Shown: positions 1 to 8,022, numbered from the stretch's first letter. The stretch: DNA of 18,366 nt from JALUUH01 sp964636675 (GCA_964636675.1 CAZWUO010000057.1:1-18366), one strand, 5' to 3'. A program made the numbers and translations. Notes: a model not told the origin generated them from the letters alone.

Positions 1-156
1 CATTGCAACAATATTATCTTTGCTACCCGTATAGAAATTATCCACACACAATACATCATGCCCATCCTTTAAGAGACGCTCACACAAGTGGGATCCTAAA
101 AAACCTGCTCCGCCCGTTACCAAAACCCTTTTTCTAACGCCAGTATTTCTCATCAT
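1..156 (-). CDS. NAD-dependent UDP-sugar SDR enzyme, N-terminus only (UDP-glucuronate decarboxylase-like), cut by window edge
   Basis: Only the first 52 codons are in the window; the frame is open through base 1. The peptide carries the extended-SDR Rossmann start: a beta strand followed by TGGAGFLGSHL (residues 14-24), the dinucleotide-binding loop, and then VDNFYTGSKDNI (38-49), whose Asp39 is the residue expected to hold the adenosine ribose of NAD. The FxTG.K.N run after that Asp resembles UDP-glucuronate decarboxylases (UDP-xylose synthases) and related UDP/dTDP-sugar epimerases and dehydratases. That makes a surface polysaccharide or LPS sugar precursor enzyme likely, in keeping with the glycosyltransferase and waaF upstream. 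Two tandem ATG codons (bases 156 and 153) are possible starts; the ribosome binding site is weak (GGGA about 12 bases upstream). An 82-base gap separates it from the glycosyltransferase gene. The exact reaction cannot be decided from this fragment. Confidence 0.8.
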   Translation of the reverse strand, partial: MMRNTGVRKRVLVTGGAGFLGSHLCERLLKDGHDVLCVDNFYTGSKDNIVAM

Positions 157-238
157 ATTTTTATCAATCCCGATGCTATCTACATCCTGTAAGTGTCAAC
201 ATCCACATGCACAACACTAAATTTTTAAAATAAGATAA

Positions 239-1039
239 TCATTTATATGATTTAGGTAAATTGCTGATATGCTCGGTTTTGAGTCGATCCAACTCATACA
301 GTTTAGCCTCTTCTAAAAAAGTAGAGTAGGCCGCGCTAACGGAAATAATAAACCCTTGCATTCCATCTAAAGCGCCTCTTTTAATGATATATGTTTCAAC
401 AAATTTCCCTATAGGCTTTAAAAATAGTCGCCAAAATATAAATTTCTTACCTTTTTTCTTGCGGGTAAAAGCTTTGATGCTAGAAAATTTATTATTGGTA
501 TCGACTTGGTCTGACAAATCAGCAAAGCTGTAGTGAATCAAGTCACCTCTAAGATAGACGCCTTTTCCATCGAGAAAAATGGTATCGTGCGGATTCTCTC
601 CTCCCCATGTGGCATAACCTTTTTTTATCAAACGATATCTTGCATTTGGATACCAACCGCCATGACGAATATATTTTTTCATATGATAGGTGAGTCGCGG
701 AAATTTTGCTCCTACAGCTTGAGGCTTACTTGCCAAAAATTCTTTAATCGAGTCAGACAGCTCATGCGTAACTCGTTCGTCAGCATCAATTGACAAAATC
801 CATTCATGAGAACACAAATTCAAGGCCCTATTTTTTTGTGCAATATGTCCATCGAAGGCATGTTGTCTAAATTTAACGCTATCAAATTCTTTGCAAATTT
901 CTTCCGTTGCATCAGTGCTAAATGAATCAAGGACTATAATTTCTTCAGCCAGCTCTATTACGGACTCAAGACAATCTCTTATATTATTTTTTTCATTATA
1001 AGTAATAATCGCTACAGATAAAGGAATGCAACTCTTCAT
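239..1039 (-). CDS. Family 2 glycosyltransferase, WaaE/KdtX-like (LPS core)
   Basis: A 266-residue GT-A fold glycosyltransferase, expected to act at the cytoplasmic face of the inner membrane and transfer a hexose from a nucleotide sugar to the LPS inner core or another glycan. The N-terminus has the GT2 signature SVAIITYNE (8-16), then VLDSFSTDAT (37-45) and the DxD-type metal site SIDADERV (83-90). The middle contains R-rich RYRLIKK (134-140) and GENPHD (147-152), the layout of the beta-1,4-glucosyltransferase subgroup that includes WaaE/KdtX. The length is normal for that group. A basic, aromatic stretch near 190-225 could lie on the membrane; I see no clear transmembrane helix. Its ATG overlaps the waaF stop by four bases (ATGA), so the two are translationally coupled. 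The acceptor and donor sugar are inferred only. Confidence 0.85.
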   Translation of the reverse strand: MKSCIPLSVAIITYNEKNNIRDCLESVIELAEEIIVLDSFSTDATEEICKEFDSVKFRQHAFDGHIAQKNRALNLCSHEWILSIDADERVTHELSDSIKEFLASKPQAVGAKFPRLTYHMKKYIRHGGWYPNARYRLIKKGYATWGGENPHDTIFLDGKGVYLRGDLIHYSFADLSDQVDTNNKFSSIKAFTRKKKGKKFIFWRLFLKPIGKFVETYIIKRGALDGMQGFIISVSAAYSTFLEEAKLYELDRLKTEHISNLPKSYK

Positions 1040-2064
1040 CTACATCTCCTTAAAGAAAATTCTATATCTCTCTGTATCCGGTCAACCAATAACTTATTAA
1101 GACAATCATAATGCCCCAACGGGCATTCTTTTTTGAAACACGGACTACAATCCAGTTTCAGCGAAGCTATCTGTACATTATCCGATAACGGCGGGGTATA
1201 AGCCGGATCTGAAGAACCATATAGCGCTACGATAGGGGTGCCCACGGCCGCTGCGATATGCATTAAGCCGGAGTCATTACATACCACCAGGTTTGCTACT
1301 GCGAGCAAGTCAATCACATCTTCTAAACTTGTTCGCCCCGTTAAGTCGCTGCATTTATTATCACTCAGCGCATTAATTTCGCGGGCGATAGCGGAATCTT
1401 TTTCTGAACCTAACAACCAAATTGTTTTACCTTCGGCGATCAACTTAAGTGCTAAGCTAGCAAAGTGCTTAGCCGGCCAACGTTTGGCGGGACCGTATTC
1501 CGCACCCGGACAAAAAGCGACAATAGGCTGAGTTGATACCGCTAAATCTAACTTAAGTAGCGCTGCTTGTTGGCGTTTTTCACTCGTTTCAAGTTTTGGT
1601 TTAGGCAAGCCCTGATCAGTAAACACATTCTTATCGAAACCCAGCGAAACATATCGCTGCACCATCATTGGCAGTTTGTTCTTATCTAAAGGCCTAGCAT
1701 CATTCAGCAAACCCCAACGCGCCTCACCCACAAAACCGGTACGCTTGGGGATCTTAGCACCAAAGGGTAGCAATGCAGATTTCCAGGTATACGGCAAAAC
1801 GATGGCCTGGTCATACTTCTCGCTTCTTAAGCGTGCGCCCATTTGCAAACGTTTAATCGGCTTAAACTGACCATGAACATAGGGCATTTCTATGGATCGG
1901 CGCACTTCAGGCATGCGTGCGATCAACGGCTCACTCCACGCTGGAGCAACCACATCTATCATCATGGACTCGTTCTGCTGTTTTAAATGCCGAAATAAAC
2001 TCTGGGCCATGACCATATCACCGATCCACGACGGACCGATGATTAAGATCTTAGATGCAACCAT
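1036..2064 (-). CDS. waaF: ADP-heptose:LPS heptosyltransferase II
   Basis: Transfers the second L-glycero-D-manno-heptose from ADP-heptose onto the LPS inner core (GT9 family) at the cytoplasmic side of the inner membrane. From the chosen ATG the protein has 342 residues, normal for WaaF. The N-terminus KILIIGPSWIGDMVMAQSL (5-23) is the family hallmark and includes the active-site Asp16. The C-terminal half has CPGAEYGPAKRWP (185-197) and NDSGLMHIAAAVGTP (263-277), the ADP-heptose site, followed by the conserved Cys-rich tail CSPCFKKECPLGHYDC (306-321). The frame stays open 31 codons further upstream, but that extension runs into the preceding gene and has no family resemblance, so the start is placed at base 2064. 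It follows the zinc-finger gene by 13 bases with a weak ribosome binding site, and its stop overlaps the next gene's start. Confidence 0.95.
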   Translation of the reverse strand: MVASKILIIGPSWIGDMVMAQSLFRHLKQQNESMMIDVVAPAWSEPLIARMPEVRRSIEMPYVHGQFKPIKRLQMGARLRSEKYDQAIVLPYTWKSALLPFGAKIPKRTGFVGEARWGLLNDARPLDKNKLPMMVQRYVSLGFDKNVFTDQGLPKPKLETSEKRQQAALLKLDLAVSTQPIVAFCPGAEYGPAKRWPAKHFASLALKLIAEGKTIWLLGSEKDSAIAREINALSDNKCSDLTGRTSLEDVIDLLAVANLVVCNDSGLMHIAAAVGTPIVALYGSSDPAYTPPLSDNVQIASLKLDCSPCFKKECPLGHYDCLNKLLVDRIQRDIEFSLRRCR

Positions 2065-2077
2065 ATAAGGTTTATAT

Positions 2078-2287
2078 TTAATTTTTCTGCAACGTAAACT
2101 CGGCCCCACAATAAGGGCACTTGGCACTTCCAGTCTTTTCAATGGGTAAAAAAACACGTGGATGAGAATTCCATAACGCCATACCGCTCATGGGACAATG
2201 TAAGGGTAAATCCGCACTCGTCACTGCATAAGTTGTTTGGGTATTGGCAGGCTTGCTGGCTGAATTTGGTGTTTGAGTTAAAGACAT
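2078..2287 (-). CDS. Small zinc-finger protein (CHCC type)
   Basis: A 69-residue protein. After a polar, Ser/Thr/Asn-rich tail (1-24) the compact domain reads LPLHCPM..MALWNSHPRVFLPI, then CPYCGAEF at the C-terminus. This supplies Cys, His and two Cys ligands for one zinc, the zf-CHCC pattern shared with the C-terminal part of the mitochondrial complex I subunit NDUFS6. The bacterial role of these small proteins is not established to my knowledge. A gene of this type is commonly found between ilvE and waaF in betaproteobacteria and some gammaproteobacteria. The ATG at 2287 is preferred over an in-frame start at 2314, because AGAGGA lies four bases before it and the longer form would overlap the ilvE end. 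The ribosome binding site overlaps the ilvE stop codon, so translation is probably coupled to ilvE. Confidence 0.85.
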   Translation of the reverse strand: MSLTQTPNSASKPANTQTTYAVTSADLPLHCPMSGMALWNSHPRVFLPIEKTGSAKCPYCGAEFTLQKN

Positions 2288-2291
2288 ATGA

Positions 2292-2297
2292 TCCTCT
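2292..2297 (-). promoter_or_regulatory. Ribosome binding site of the zinc-finger gene, overlapping the ilvE stop
   Basis: AGAGGA on the minus strand, four bases before the ATG at 2287. It overlaps the TAG stop of ilvE (2296-2298) and fixes the zinc-finger start at 2287 rather than at the upstream in-frame codon. Confidence 0.7.
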
Positions 2298-3216
2298 ATA
2301 AATACGTTAACCAATGTTTGTGTTTTGCATCACGCCCATGAACAATATCAAAATACATACTTTGAATTTTTTCGGTAATCGGCCCGCGTGCGCCTTCACC
2401 GATGGTCCGATTGTCGACCTCGCGTATCGGCGTCACTTCCGCGGCGGTGCCCGTAAAAAAAGCCTCATCGGCGATATAGACTTCATCCCGAGTGATGCGT
2501 TTTTCATGCACCGGAATACCCAGTTCCCGCGCCAATAACATCACGGTATCACGGGTTATGCCATCCAAAGCCGAGGTTAAGTCCGGGGTATGAAGCTCCC
2601 CATTGCGCACAATAAATATATTCTCACCACTGCCCTCTGCGACGCAACCTTCGGTATCCAACAACATCGCTTCATCATAGCCGCAGGTTAAAGCTTCTTG
2701 CAGCGCAAGCATGGAGTTCATATAATTTCCATTGGCTTTTGCCTTACACATAGTCGCGTTCACATGGTGACGTGTATAAGATGAAGTACGAATACGTATT
2801 CCTTTCTCTATCCCATCTTTTCCAAGATAAGCGCCCCATTCCCAAGCCGCTGCCATGGAATGAACTTGTAAATTATCGGCTCTTATGCCCATACCCTCTG
2901 ACCCATAAAAACACATGGGGCGAATATAAGCAGAATCTAAATGATTTTTTTTCACCGACTCACAGATGGCCTTATTAAATTCTTCTTTAGAATACCTCAT
3001 CGGCATGCGCAATATATGCGCGGATCGAAACAAACGATCAGTGTGCTCTTGTAAGCGAAAAACGGCTGTGCCTTGCGCTGTTTTATAGGCACGAATTCCT
3101 TCAAATACGCCCATACCATAATGCAAAGTATGGGTTAATAAATGCGTTTTAGCATCGCGCCACGGCACGAATTTGCCATCAAACCAGATGACGCCATCGC
3201 GATCATCCATCGACAT
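2296..3216 (-). CDS. ilvE: Branched-chain amino acid aminotransferase
   Basis: PLP-dependent fold type IV aminotransferase that interconverts Leu, Ile and Val with their 2-oxo acids, using glutamate/2-oxoglutarate; cytoplasmic. From the ATG at 3216 it has 306 residues, very close to the usual ~309. Visible landmarks are the N-terminal IWFDGKFVPW (10-19), HYGMGVFEGIRAY (32-44), the Schiff-base lysine Lys160 in KANGNYMNS, EGSGENIFIV (194-203), which contacts the cofactor phosphate region, and FFTGTAAEVTPI (253-264). The start is fixed by GAGGAG seven bases upstream; an in-frame TTG at 3231 overlaps that ribosome binding site and is rejected. It follows glnE by 17 bases, the glnE-ilvE-waaF order known from Pseudomonas and relatives, so co-transcription is likely. 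Confidence 0.97.
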   Translation of the reverse strand: MSMDDRDGVIWFDGKFVPWRDAKTHLLTHTLHYGMGVFEGIRAYKTAQGTAVFRLQEHTDRLFRSAHILRMPMRYSKEEFNKAICESVKKNHLDSAYIRPMCFYGSEGMGIRADNLQVHSMAAAWEWGAYLGKDGIEKGIRIRTSSYTRHHVNATMCKAKANGNYMNSMLALQEALTCGYDEAMLLDTEGCVAEGSGENIFIVRNGELHTPDLTSALDGITRDTVMLLARELGIPVHEKRITRDEVYIADEAFFTGTAAEVTPIREVDNRTIGEGARGPITEKIQSMYFDIVHGRDAKHKHWLTYL

Positions 3217-3223
3217 AAAGTTA

Positions 3224-3229
3224 CTCCTC
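3224..3229 (-). promoter_or_regulatory. Ribosome binding site of ilvE
   Basis: GAGGAG on the minus strand with a seven-base spacer to the ATG at 3216. It lies in the 17-base gap after glnE and decides the ilvE start. Confidence 0.75.
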
Positions 3230-3233
3230 AAAT

Positions 3234-6137
3234 CTATTTAGGGTCGGTTAAAAATAAATCCCACACCCGGGTTACCGCGCTGCGGAAATCAGTGAATAAG
3301 GCTTCTTCAACGAAGGGTGCCGGCTGTTGACGCAGCGCCAGCTCATGCACCGCTTGACGCAATGCCAGATAAGCATCGGCCAGCATTTTAGCATCATCTA
3401 CCGTTAATACGTTAACCTTTGCAAAGATTTCCAACAAGCGCAAATTATCGGTGAAGTTGCTTAGCTGTGGGTGTTTAGCCGCCCAGCGTAGCACCAAAAA
3501 TTGAATAATGAATTCAATGTCGGTAATCCCGCCGGGGTCTTGCTTAAGATCAAACAAACCCGGACGACGAGATGATTTTTCATCCCTTATGCGCGCGCGC
3601 ATTGCACTCACATCGGCACGTAGCGCCTCAGGATCTCGAGATTGACAAATAATGCGCTGACGTATATCCGCAAATTTCTCGGCGAGCGAGCTATCCCCCG
3701 CCACTACTCTGGCGCGGATAATCGCTTGATGCTCCCATGTCCACGCTTTATTTTGCTGATAATCCGCAAAACTATTCACTGAACTGACTAATAATCCTGA
3801 AATTCCATTTGGGCGCAATCGAGTATCTACTTCGTATAACGCCCCACCAATAGAAGGCGTATTGAGCAAATGAATAATACGTTGCGCCAACCGTGCAAAA
3901 AACACGGTATTTGGAATCGACTTTTCGCCCTCCGTCTGCGCGCTGCTTCCTGGCGTATCATGCAGGAAAACCAGATCAAGATCAGACTCAAAACCTAATT
4001 CATTACCCCCCATTTTGCCATACGCAATAATCACAAACTGCGCTTCGCAACGCGCTCCATCGGGATCAACAAATATGGGCTTCCCATGCCGATTCCGCAG
4101 ATGTTTACGTGCAACTTGAAGCACATTTTCTACCGTGGTTTCTGCAATAAAGGTTAAGTAATCACTCACTTTTTCAACCGGCGCCGCATGCGTCATTTGT
4201 GCCGCTGCAACGCGTAAACTATTCGCTTGCTTAAATTGTTGAAAGACCGCCATTTGCATTTCGGTATCATCCACTTCCACAATCGCCAAACGATTTTCTA
4301 GCTCTTGCTCCAATTCCGCTTTCAACATCGGCTCATACAAACGACGAGGATCCAACAACTCATCGAGTAAAATAGGGCTACGAATCAACAAATTTGCAAT
4401 CCAAGGACTCATCGCAAACAATTTGACCAGCTGAGAAAGTGCTACTGGATATTCCATTAATAAGGCAAGGTAAGCGGTGCGTCGCGTAATATTTTCGAGC
4501 AAATCGAGTACACGAAAAAAACACGGATCCGGGTTTTCGACTTGCGAAACTGCGTTTAATAACATTGGCATCAACTTATCAAGTCTGGATCTGCCGGATT
4601 TAGAGCTCGCATGCACCGCTCTCGATGATGCAAATACACGCAGTCGACGATACGATTCCTGAGCATCCTGAAAACCCAGGCTTGTTAACAAGCCAATAGC
4701 CTCGTCCTGCTCAAGCAAACCATCCCATAATAAGCTGGCAGCATCTTCCATGTCCTCGCTTTGGACATCATGATCCTCTGCCTGTGGCGCAGCAAATACC
4801 TGATTGAAATGTGAATGCACCGTTTTTCGAACCTTTGCTAGCGCACTTGAAAATTGCTGCCAGCTCACAAACCCCATGGCATAAGCTAAGCGCAACCGAG
4901 CCAGTTCATCGCTCGGCAGTGAATGGCTTTGCTGATCGGCAAACTCCTGAATTCTATTTTCGGTTTTACGCAAAAAGAGGTAAGCCTCGAGCAACTCCTG
5001 CACAATATAAGCGGGCAGATAAGCCAAATCTCCCAAAGACTGCAAGATACTGAGGATACTCCTCGCTTGTAGACGTTTTTCTCTGCCACCCCGTATCAGC
5101 TGAAAAGCTTGACCGATAAATTCAATTTCCCTGATACCACCAAACCCGAGCTTCACATTATCGTGCAGCTTTTTGCGCTGCACCTCACGAACCATCATGC
5201 GTTTCATATCACGCAACGAGTCAAATGCTGAAAAATCTAAATAACGCCGGTAAATAAAAGGCTGTAACATCGCTTGTAAAACTTCGCCGGCCTGCCGAGA
5301 CCCAGAAATGACGCGCGCCTTAATCAGCGCATAACGCTCCCACTCTCTGCCGTGATTTTCATAATATGCCCCAATCGCCGAAAAACTAAGACTCAGCTGG
5401 CCACTACTGCCAAACGGCCGTAACCGTGCATCGACACGAAAGACAAAACCCTCGTCGGTAATATCACTGAGTATTTGGCCTAGCTTTTGGGCTACTCGAT
5501 TAAAAAACTGGCTATGCGCAACAGGACGACTACCCTCTACCGTGGTTCCTTCTTCCACAAACGTATAGATCAAATCGATATCCGATGAAAAGTTAAGCTC
5601 ATTCCCACCCAGTTTTCCCATACCCAAAACAATTAAATCCAGCTGTGTACCATCGCTAGCGCGCGGAAAGCCGTGAACCTTTTCAAGCGCATGTTGCGCA
5701 AAAGCAGAGCTTACTGTTACACATGCATCAGCGAGCGCCGATAACTCGTGCAATATCGTTGGCAAACCGGCGGTATTGGATAAATCGCGCCATGCAATTC
5801 GACACATCTCACGCTGCCGATACTGGCGAATATACGAGCAAAACATTTGCTCGGTTTTTACGCCTGCCACCCTGTTTTGCAAGCACGTTAAATATTCATC
5901 CATCGAATAGTCTCGTGCCAAATCCCCACTGTGAAATAAATCCATCAACACCGCAGGATGCAACACACAGTAACGCGCAACAAACTCACTCGCCATCCAC
6001 ACCACGGGAAGCTCTGCCCAATGAGGACTTGCCTGCAAACTAATGTTTTGCAATGCTGCTGCTTGTTTAAAATCAGCAAAATGCTGCTCAACCAGCGTTG
6101 CAAGTTCAGCAGGTAAAATCTCGTAATTTAGTTCCAT
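3234..6137 (-). CDS. glnE: Bifunctional glutamine synthetase adenylyltransferase / adenylyl-removing enzyme
   Basis: Switches glutamine synthetase off by adenylylating its regulatory tyrosine and back on by phosphorolysis, under control of PII and glutamine; cytoplasmic. The 967 residues agree with the usual ~950. Both nucleotidyltransferase-fold halves are present and look intact. The N-terminal adenylyl-removing domain has GMGKLGGNELNFSSDIDLI (172-190) and RVDARLRPFGSSG (234-246). The C-terminal adenylyltransferase domain has AYGKMGGNELGFESDLDLV (705-723) and EVDTRLRPNGISG (769-781). Each keeps the two catalytic Asp residues (DIDL, DLDL). GGIREIEF (333-340) and GGITDIEF (869-876) mark the helical PII/GS-linked domains. 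It is the first gene of the minus-strand run. The start at 6137 has only a poor ribosome binding site, and I see no convincing promoter for it in the divergent gap. Confidence 0.97.
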   Translation of the reverse strand: MELNYEILPAELATLVEQHFADFKQAAALQNISLQASPHWAELPVVWMASEFVARYCVLHPAVLMDLFHSGDLARDYSMDEYLTCLQNRVAGVKTEQMFCSYIRQYRQREMCRIAWRDLSNTAGLPTILHELSALADACVTVSSAFAQHALEKVHGFPRASDGTQLDLIVLGMGKLGGNELNFSSDIDLIYTFVEEGTTVEGSRPVAHSQFFNRVAQKLGQILSDITDEGFVFRVDARLRPFGSSGQLSLSFSAIGAYYENHGREWERYALIKARVISGSRQAGEVLQAMLQPFIYRRYLDFSAFDSLRDMKRMMVREVQRKKLHDNVKLGFGGIREIEFIGQAFQLIRGGREKRLQARSILSILQSLGDLAYLPAYIVQELLEAYLFLRKTENRIQEFADQQSHSLPSDELARLRLAYAMGFVSWQQFSSALAKVRKTVHSHFNQVFAAPQAEDHDVQSEDMEDAASLLWDGLLEQDEAIGLLTSLGFQDAQESYRRLRVFASSRAVHASSKSGRSRLDKLMPMLLNAVSQVENPDPCFFRVLDLLENITRRTAYLALLMEYPVALSQLVKLFAMSPWIANLLIRSPILLDELLDPRRLYEPMLKAELEQELENRLAIVEVDDTEMQMAVFQQFKQANSLRVAAAQMTHAAPVEKVSDYLTFIAETTVENVLQVARKHLRNRHGKPIFVDPDGARCEAQFVIIAYGKMGGNELGFESDLDLVFLHDTPGSSAQTEGEKSIPNTVFFARLAQRIIHLLNTPSIGGALYEVDTRLRPNGISGLLVSSVNSFADYQQNKAWTWEHQAIIRARVVAGDSSLAEKFADIRQRIICQSRDPEALRADVSAMRARIRDEKSSRRPGLFDLKQDPGGITDIEFIIQFLVLRWAAKHPQLSNFTDNLRLLEIFAKVNVLTVDDAKMLADAYLALRQAVHELALRQQPAPFVEEALFTDFRSAVTRVWDLFLTDPK

Positions 6138-6292
6138 TCGATAGGCACTTTAAAATCGGTTTATTATTTGCGGACACAGTGACCGTAAAAATATCATTTA
6201 CAAAAGAATACACCGCTACTCGCTTATTCTCAATCCATGGCACGAAGCGTGTATTTCAATCAATAATTCTAGAAGAGGAAGGGAAGCAATAA
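6138..6292. other. Divergent intergenic region glnE / pilU-like
   Basis: A 155-base AT-rich gap that must hold the promoters for both directions. On the plus strand TTGCGG (6168-6173) and TATCAT (6192-6197), 18 bases apart, is a possible sigma-70 pair. For glnE I found only a poor candidate. A GA-rich ribosome binding region (about 6272-6286) precedes the plus-strand ATG. No hairpin, tRNA or repeat is visible. Confidence 0.6.
6168..6197 (+). promoter_or_regulatory. Possible sigma-70 promoter for the pilU-like gene
   Basis: TTGCGG, an 18-base spacer, then TATCAT, about 95 bases before the ATG at 6293. The match to consensus is fair, and it was found by eye in AT-rich DNA where chance matches are common. 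Confidence 0.25.
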
Positions 6293-7411
6293 ATGTCTTT
6301 AGCAGACTATCTGCAAGCGATGGTCAATTATTCAGCCTCTGATTTGTATTTGACCACAGGCGCACCTCCGAGCATTAAGATACTCGGCACCCTCAATGCG
6401 CTCGAAGCCAACATCATCCCACCAGGAAAGGTTACTGAAATGGCGCTGCAATTAATGACCGAGGAACAACAACAAGTGTTTGAGCAATCCTCTGAAATAA
6501 ATCTCGCCATTTCACAATCTGGACTAGGCCGTTTTCGAGCCAACATATTCAAGCAGCGCGGCCAAACAGCAATGGTTATTCGCCATATAAAAAGCAGCAT
6601 ACCTAGCATTGACTCACTAAATCTTCCAGACGTTTTAAAGCGCGTCATGTTGCAACCTCGCGGCTTAGTATTATTTGTGGGCGGCACAGGCTCAGGAAAA
6701 TCGACTTCTTTAGCGGCTCTCATTGATTATCGAAATGCTCACGCTTCAGGACATATTATTACCATTGAAGATCCGATTGAGTTCATTTACCAACACAAAA
6801 AATCTATCATCAATCAACGAGAAGTGGGTATCGACACCGCAAGCTACGAACAAGCTTTGATTAACGCGCAACGCCAAGCACCCGATGTAATCCATATTGG
6901 TGAAATACGTGACCGTAAAACCATGGAGCAAGCGCTTGCATATTCTGAAACAGGGCATTTAGTCGTATCATCATTATATACCCATAATGCCACCCATACT
7001 CTGGAGAGGATTATAAACCTCTTTCCGGACAATCGACGCCATCAATTGCTCATGGACTTATCGTTCAATGTAAAAGCCATTATCTCGCAGCGACTCATCA
7101 AAACCTTGGACAACAAACAAACTGCGGCGACCGAAATTCTCTTAGCAACGCCCTTGATTAGCGAACTCATTCTGAAAGACCAAATACACAACATCAAAGA
7201 AATACTGGAAAAATCAGCCGACTTGGGCATGCAAACATTTGATATGGCCATTTTCGAGTTATATAAGGCAGGTAAAATAAGCGCCGATGAAGCACTGAAA
7301 AATGCAGACTCTGCCACTCACTTAAAACTAAAAATCAAGCTACAAAAAAATAACTCGGTCGAAAGCAATGAAAAACCCCTTGAGCCGCAAATAAAAAACG
7401 CTAACGACTAA
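6293..7411 (+). CDS. pilU: PilT/PilU-family type IV pilus motor ATPase, PilU-like, with altered His box
   Basis: A hexameric secretion ATPase of the PilT/PilU branch, which powers pilus retraction at the inner membrane base of type IV pili. The 372 residues suit PilU. The order is the N-terminal PAS-like domain (SDLYLTTGAPPSIKILG, 16-32), Walker A GGTGSGKST (130-138), Asp box IEDPIEF (158-164), Walker B DVIHIGEIRD (198-207), and the His box around GHLVVSSLYTHNA (221-233). PilU rather than PilT is indicated by LMDLSFNVKAIISQRLI (253-269), GMQTFD (312-317) and the C-terminal ADSATHLKLKIKL. The oddity is that the family TLH in the His box is SLY here, so the second histidine is Tyr229, while His222 remains. 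Adjacent pilT, the usual neighbour, is absent within the window. A GA-rich ribosome binding site precedes the ATG. Reading frame and Walker motifs are intact, so it is probably expressed. Confidence 0.9.
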   Translation: MSLADYLQAMVNYSASDLYLTTGAPPSIKILGTLNALEANIIPPGKVTEMALQLMTEEQQQVFEQSSEINLAISQSGLGRFRANIFKQRGQTAMVIRHIKSSIPSIDSLNLPDVLKRVMLQPRGLVLFVGGTGSGKSTSLAALIDYRNAHASGHIITIEDPIEFIYQHKKSIINQREVGIDTASYEQALINAQRQAPDVIHIGEIRDRKTMEQALAYSETGHLVVSSLYTHNATHTLERIINLFPDNRRHQLLMDLSFNVKAIISQRLIKTLDNKQTAATEILLATPLISELILKDQIHNIKEILEKSADLGMQTFDMAIFELYKAGKISADEALKNADSATHLKLKIKLQKNNSVESNEKPLEPQIKNAND

Positions 7412-7425
7412 ACCCACCCAGCCTC

Positions 7426-8022
7426 TTAATCGGGTTTCTGAGCTACAAACAACACCTCATTGCGCAAGCCCTTAGTAAGATCTCCAAGCAAAGCTTCTTC
7501 TCGATAAACAACTAAACTTAGATCTGAAAATAAATCAAGCAGCTCACCCGGCAGTAATCGAAAATCAGGATTACCGGGGCCAGAATATGCATCCGTCACG
7601 GTTCGGGTAAACGTCTGGTAGAACAGCAAACCTCCTGGTTTTAACATTTTTATTATCGCACTAACGAGATTTCTATCTAAGTAGTGTGCAACACTGATTA
7701 AGTCAAAACAGTTTTCATCTACCGATATATTTGACAAATCTTTTACCGAGGCGGTAACCGATCGTTTTTCGCGTGAGGCAAGCACATTTATTTTATCCAC
7801 CACCACATCAGAAATATCCCAGGCTTCAACCTGCAAGCCATACTCGGCAAGATAAAAAGCATCCGCCGCGAGACCACAGGCTAATTCCAATGCGCGTCCA
7901 TTAGGTGCTACCAAATGTATATTTTCAAGCACCACTCGTGAAGGCTTTAAGCTCCGCAAGGCCTTGTCATCATAAATATTATTCCATTTATGCTGCGTTT
8001 TCTCATCCAATATCTGTGTCAT
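7426..8022 (-). CDS. Class I SAM-dependent methyltransferase (TehB-like), unknown substrate
   Basis: A 198-residue class I methyltransferase. Motif I is ALELACGLAADAFYLAEYG (44-62), an ExACGxxxD variant of the SAM-binding loop. WDISDVVVDKI (68-78) follows with the acidic residue for the SAM ribose, then FDLISVAHYL (106-115) and LKPGGLLFYQTF (127-138). The layout resembles TehB-type and general small-molecule methyltransferases; the substrate cannot be read from the sequence. The start is placed at 8022, where the ATG overlaps the trkH stop as TAATG. The frame is open for 29 more codons upstream, but these lie inside trkH coding sequence and bear no family resemblance. It is the last gene of the def-trkH run and converges on the pilU-like gene with a 14-base gap. 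Confidence 0.85.
   Translation of the reverse strand: MTQILDEKTQHKWNNIYDDKALRSLKPSRVVLENIHLVAPNGRALELACGLAADAFYLAEYGLQVEAWDISDVVVDKINVLASREKRSVTASVKDLSNISVDENCFDLISVAHYLDRNLVSAIIKMLKPGGLLFYQTFTRTVTDAYSGPGNPDFRLLPGELLDLFSDLSLVVYREEALLGDLTKGLRNEVLFVAQKPD

Noticed and set aside
2065..2157. N-terminal extension of waaF by 31 codons
   Set aside because: It would overlap the zinc-finger gene, and it precedes the canonical WaaF start KILIIGPSWIGD, so it is not part of the protein.
6098..6292. 64-codon plus-strand ORF whose TAA directly abuts the pilU ATG
   Set aside because: The stop/start abutment is suggestive of a leader, but the first 40 bases are antisense to glnE, there is no ribosome binding site, and the translation looks random. 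Not called as a gene.
6328..6723. 131-codon minus-strand ORF opposite pilU
   Set aside because: Antisense to the PilU N-terminal and Walker A region, with no family resemblance; a shadow.
7410..7437. Inverted repeat AAACCC / GGGTTT between pilU and the methyltransferase gene
   Set aside because: A six-base stem with a 16-base loop and no T-run is too weak to call a terminator for the convergent genes.
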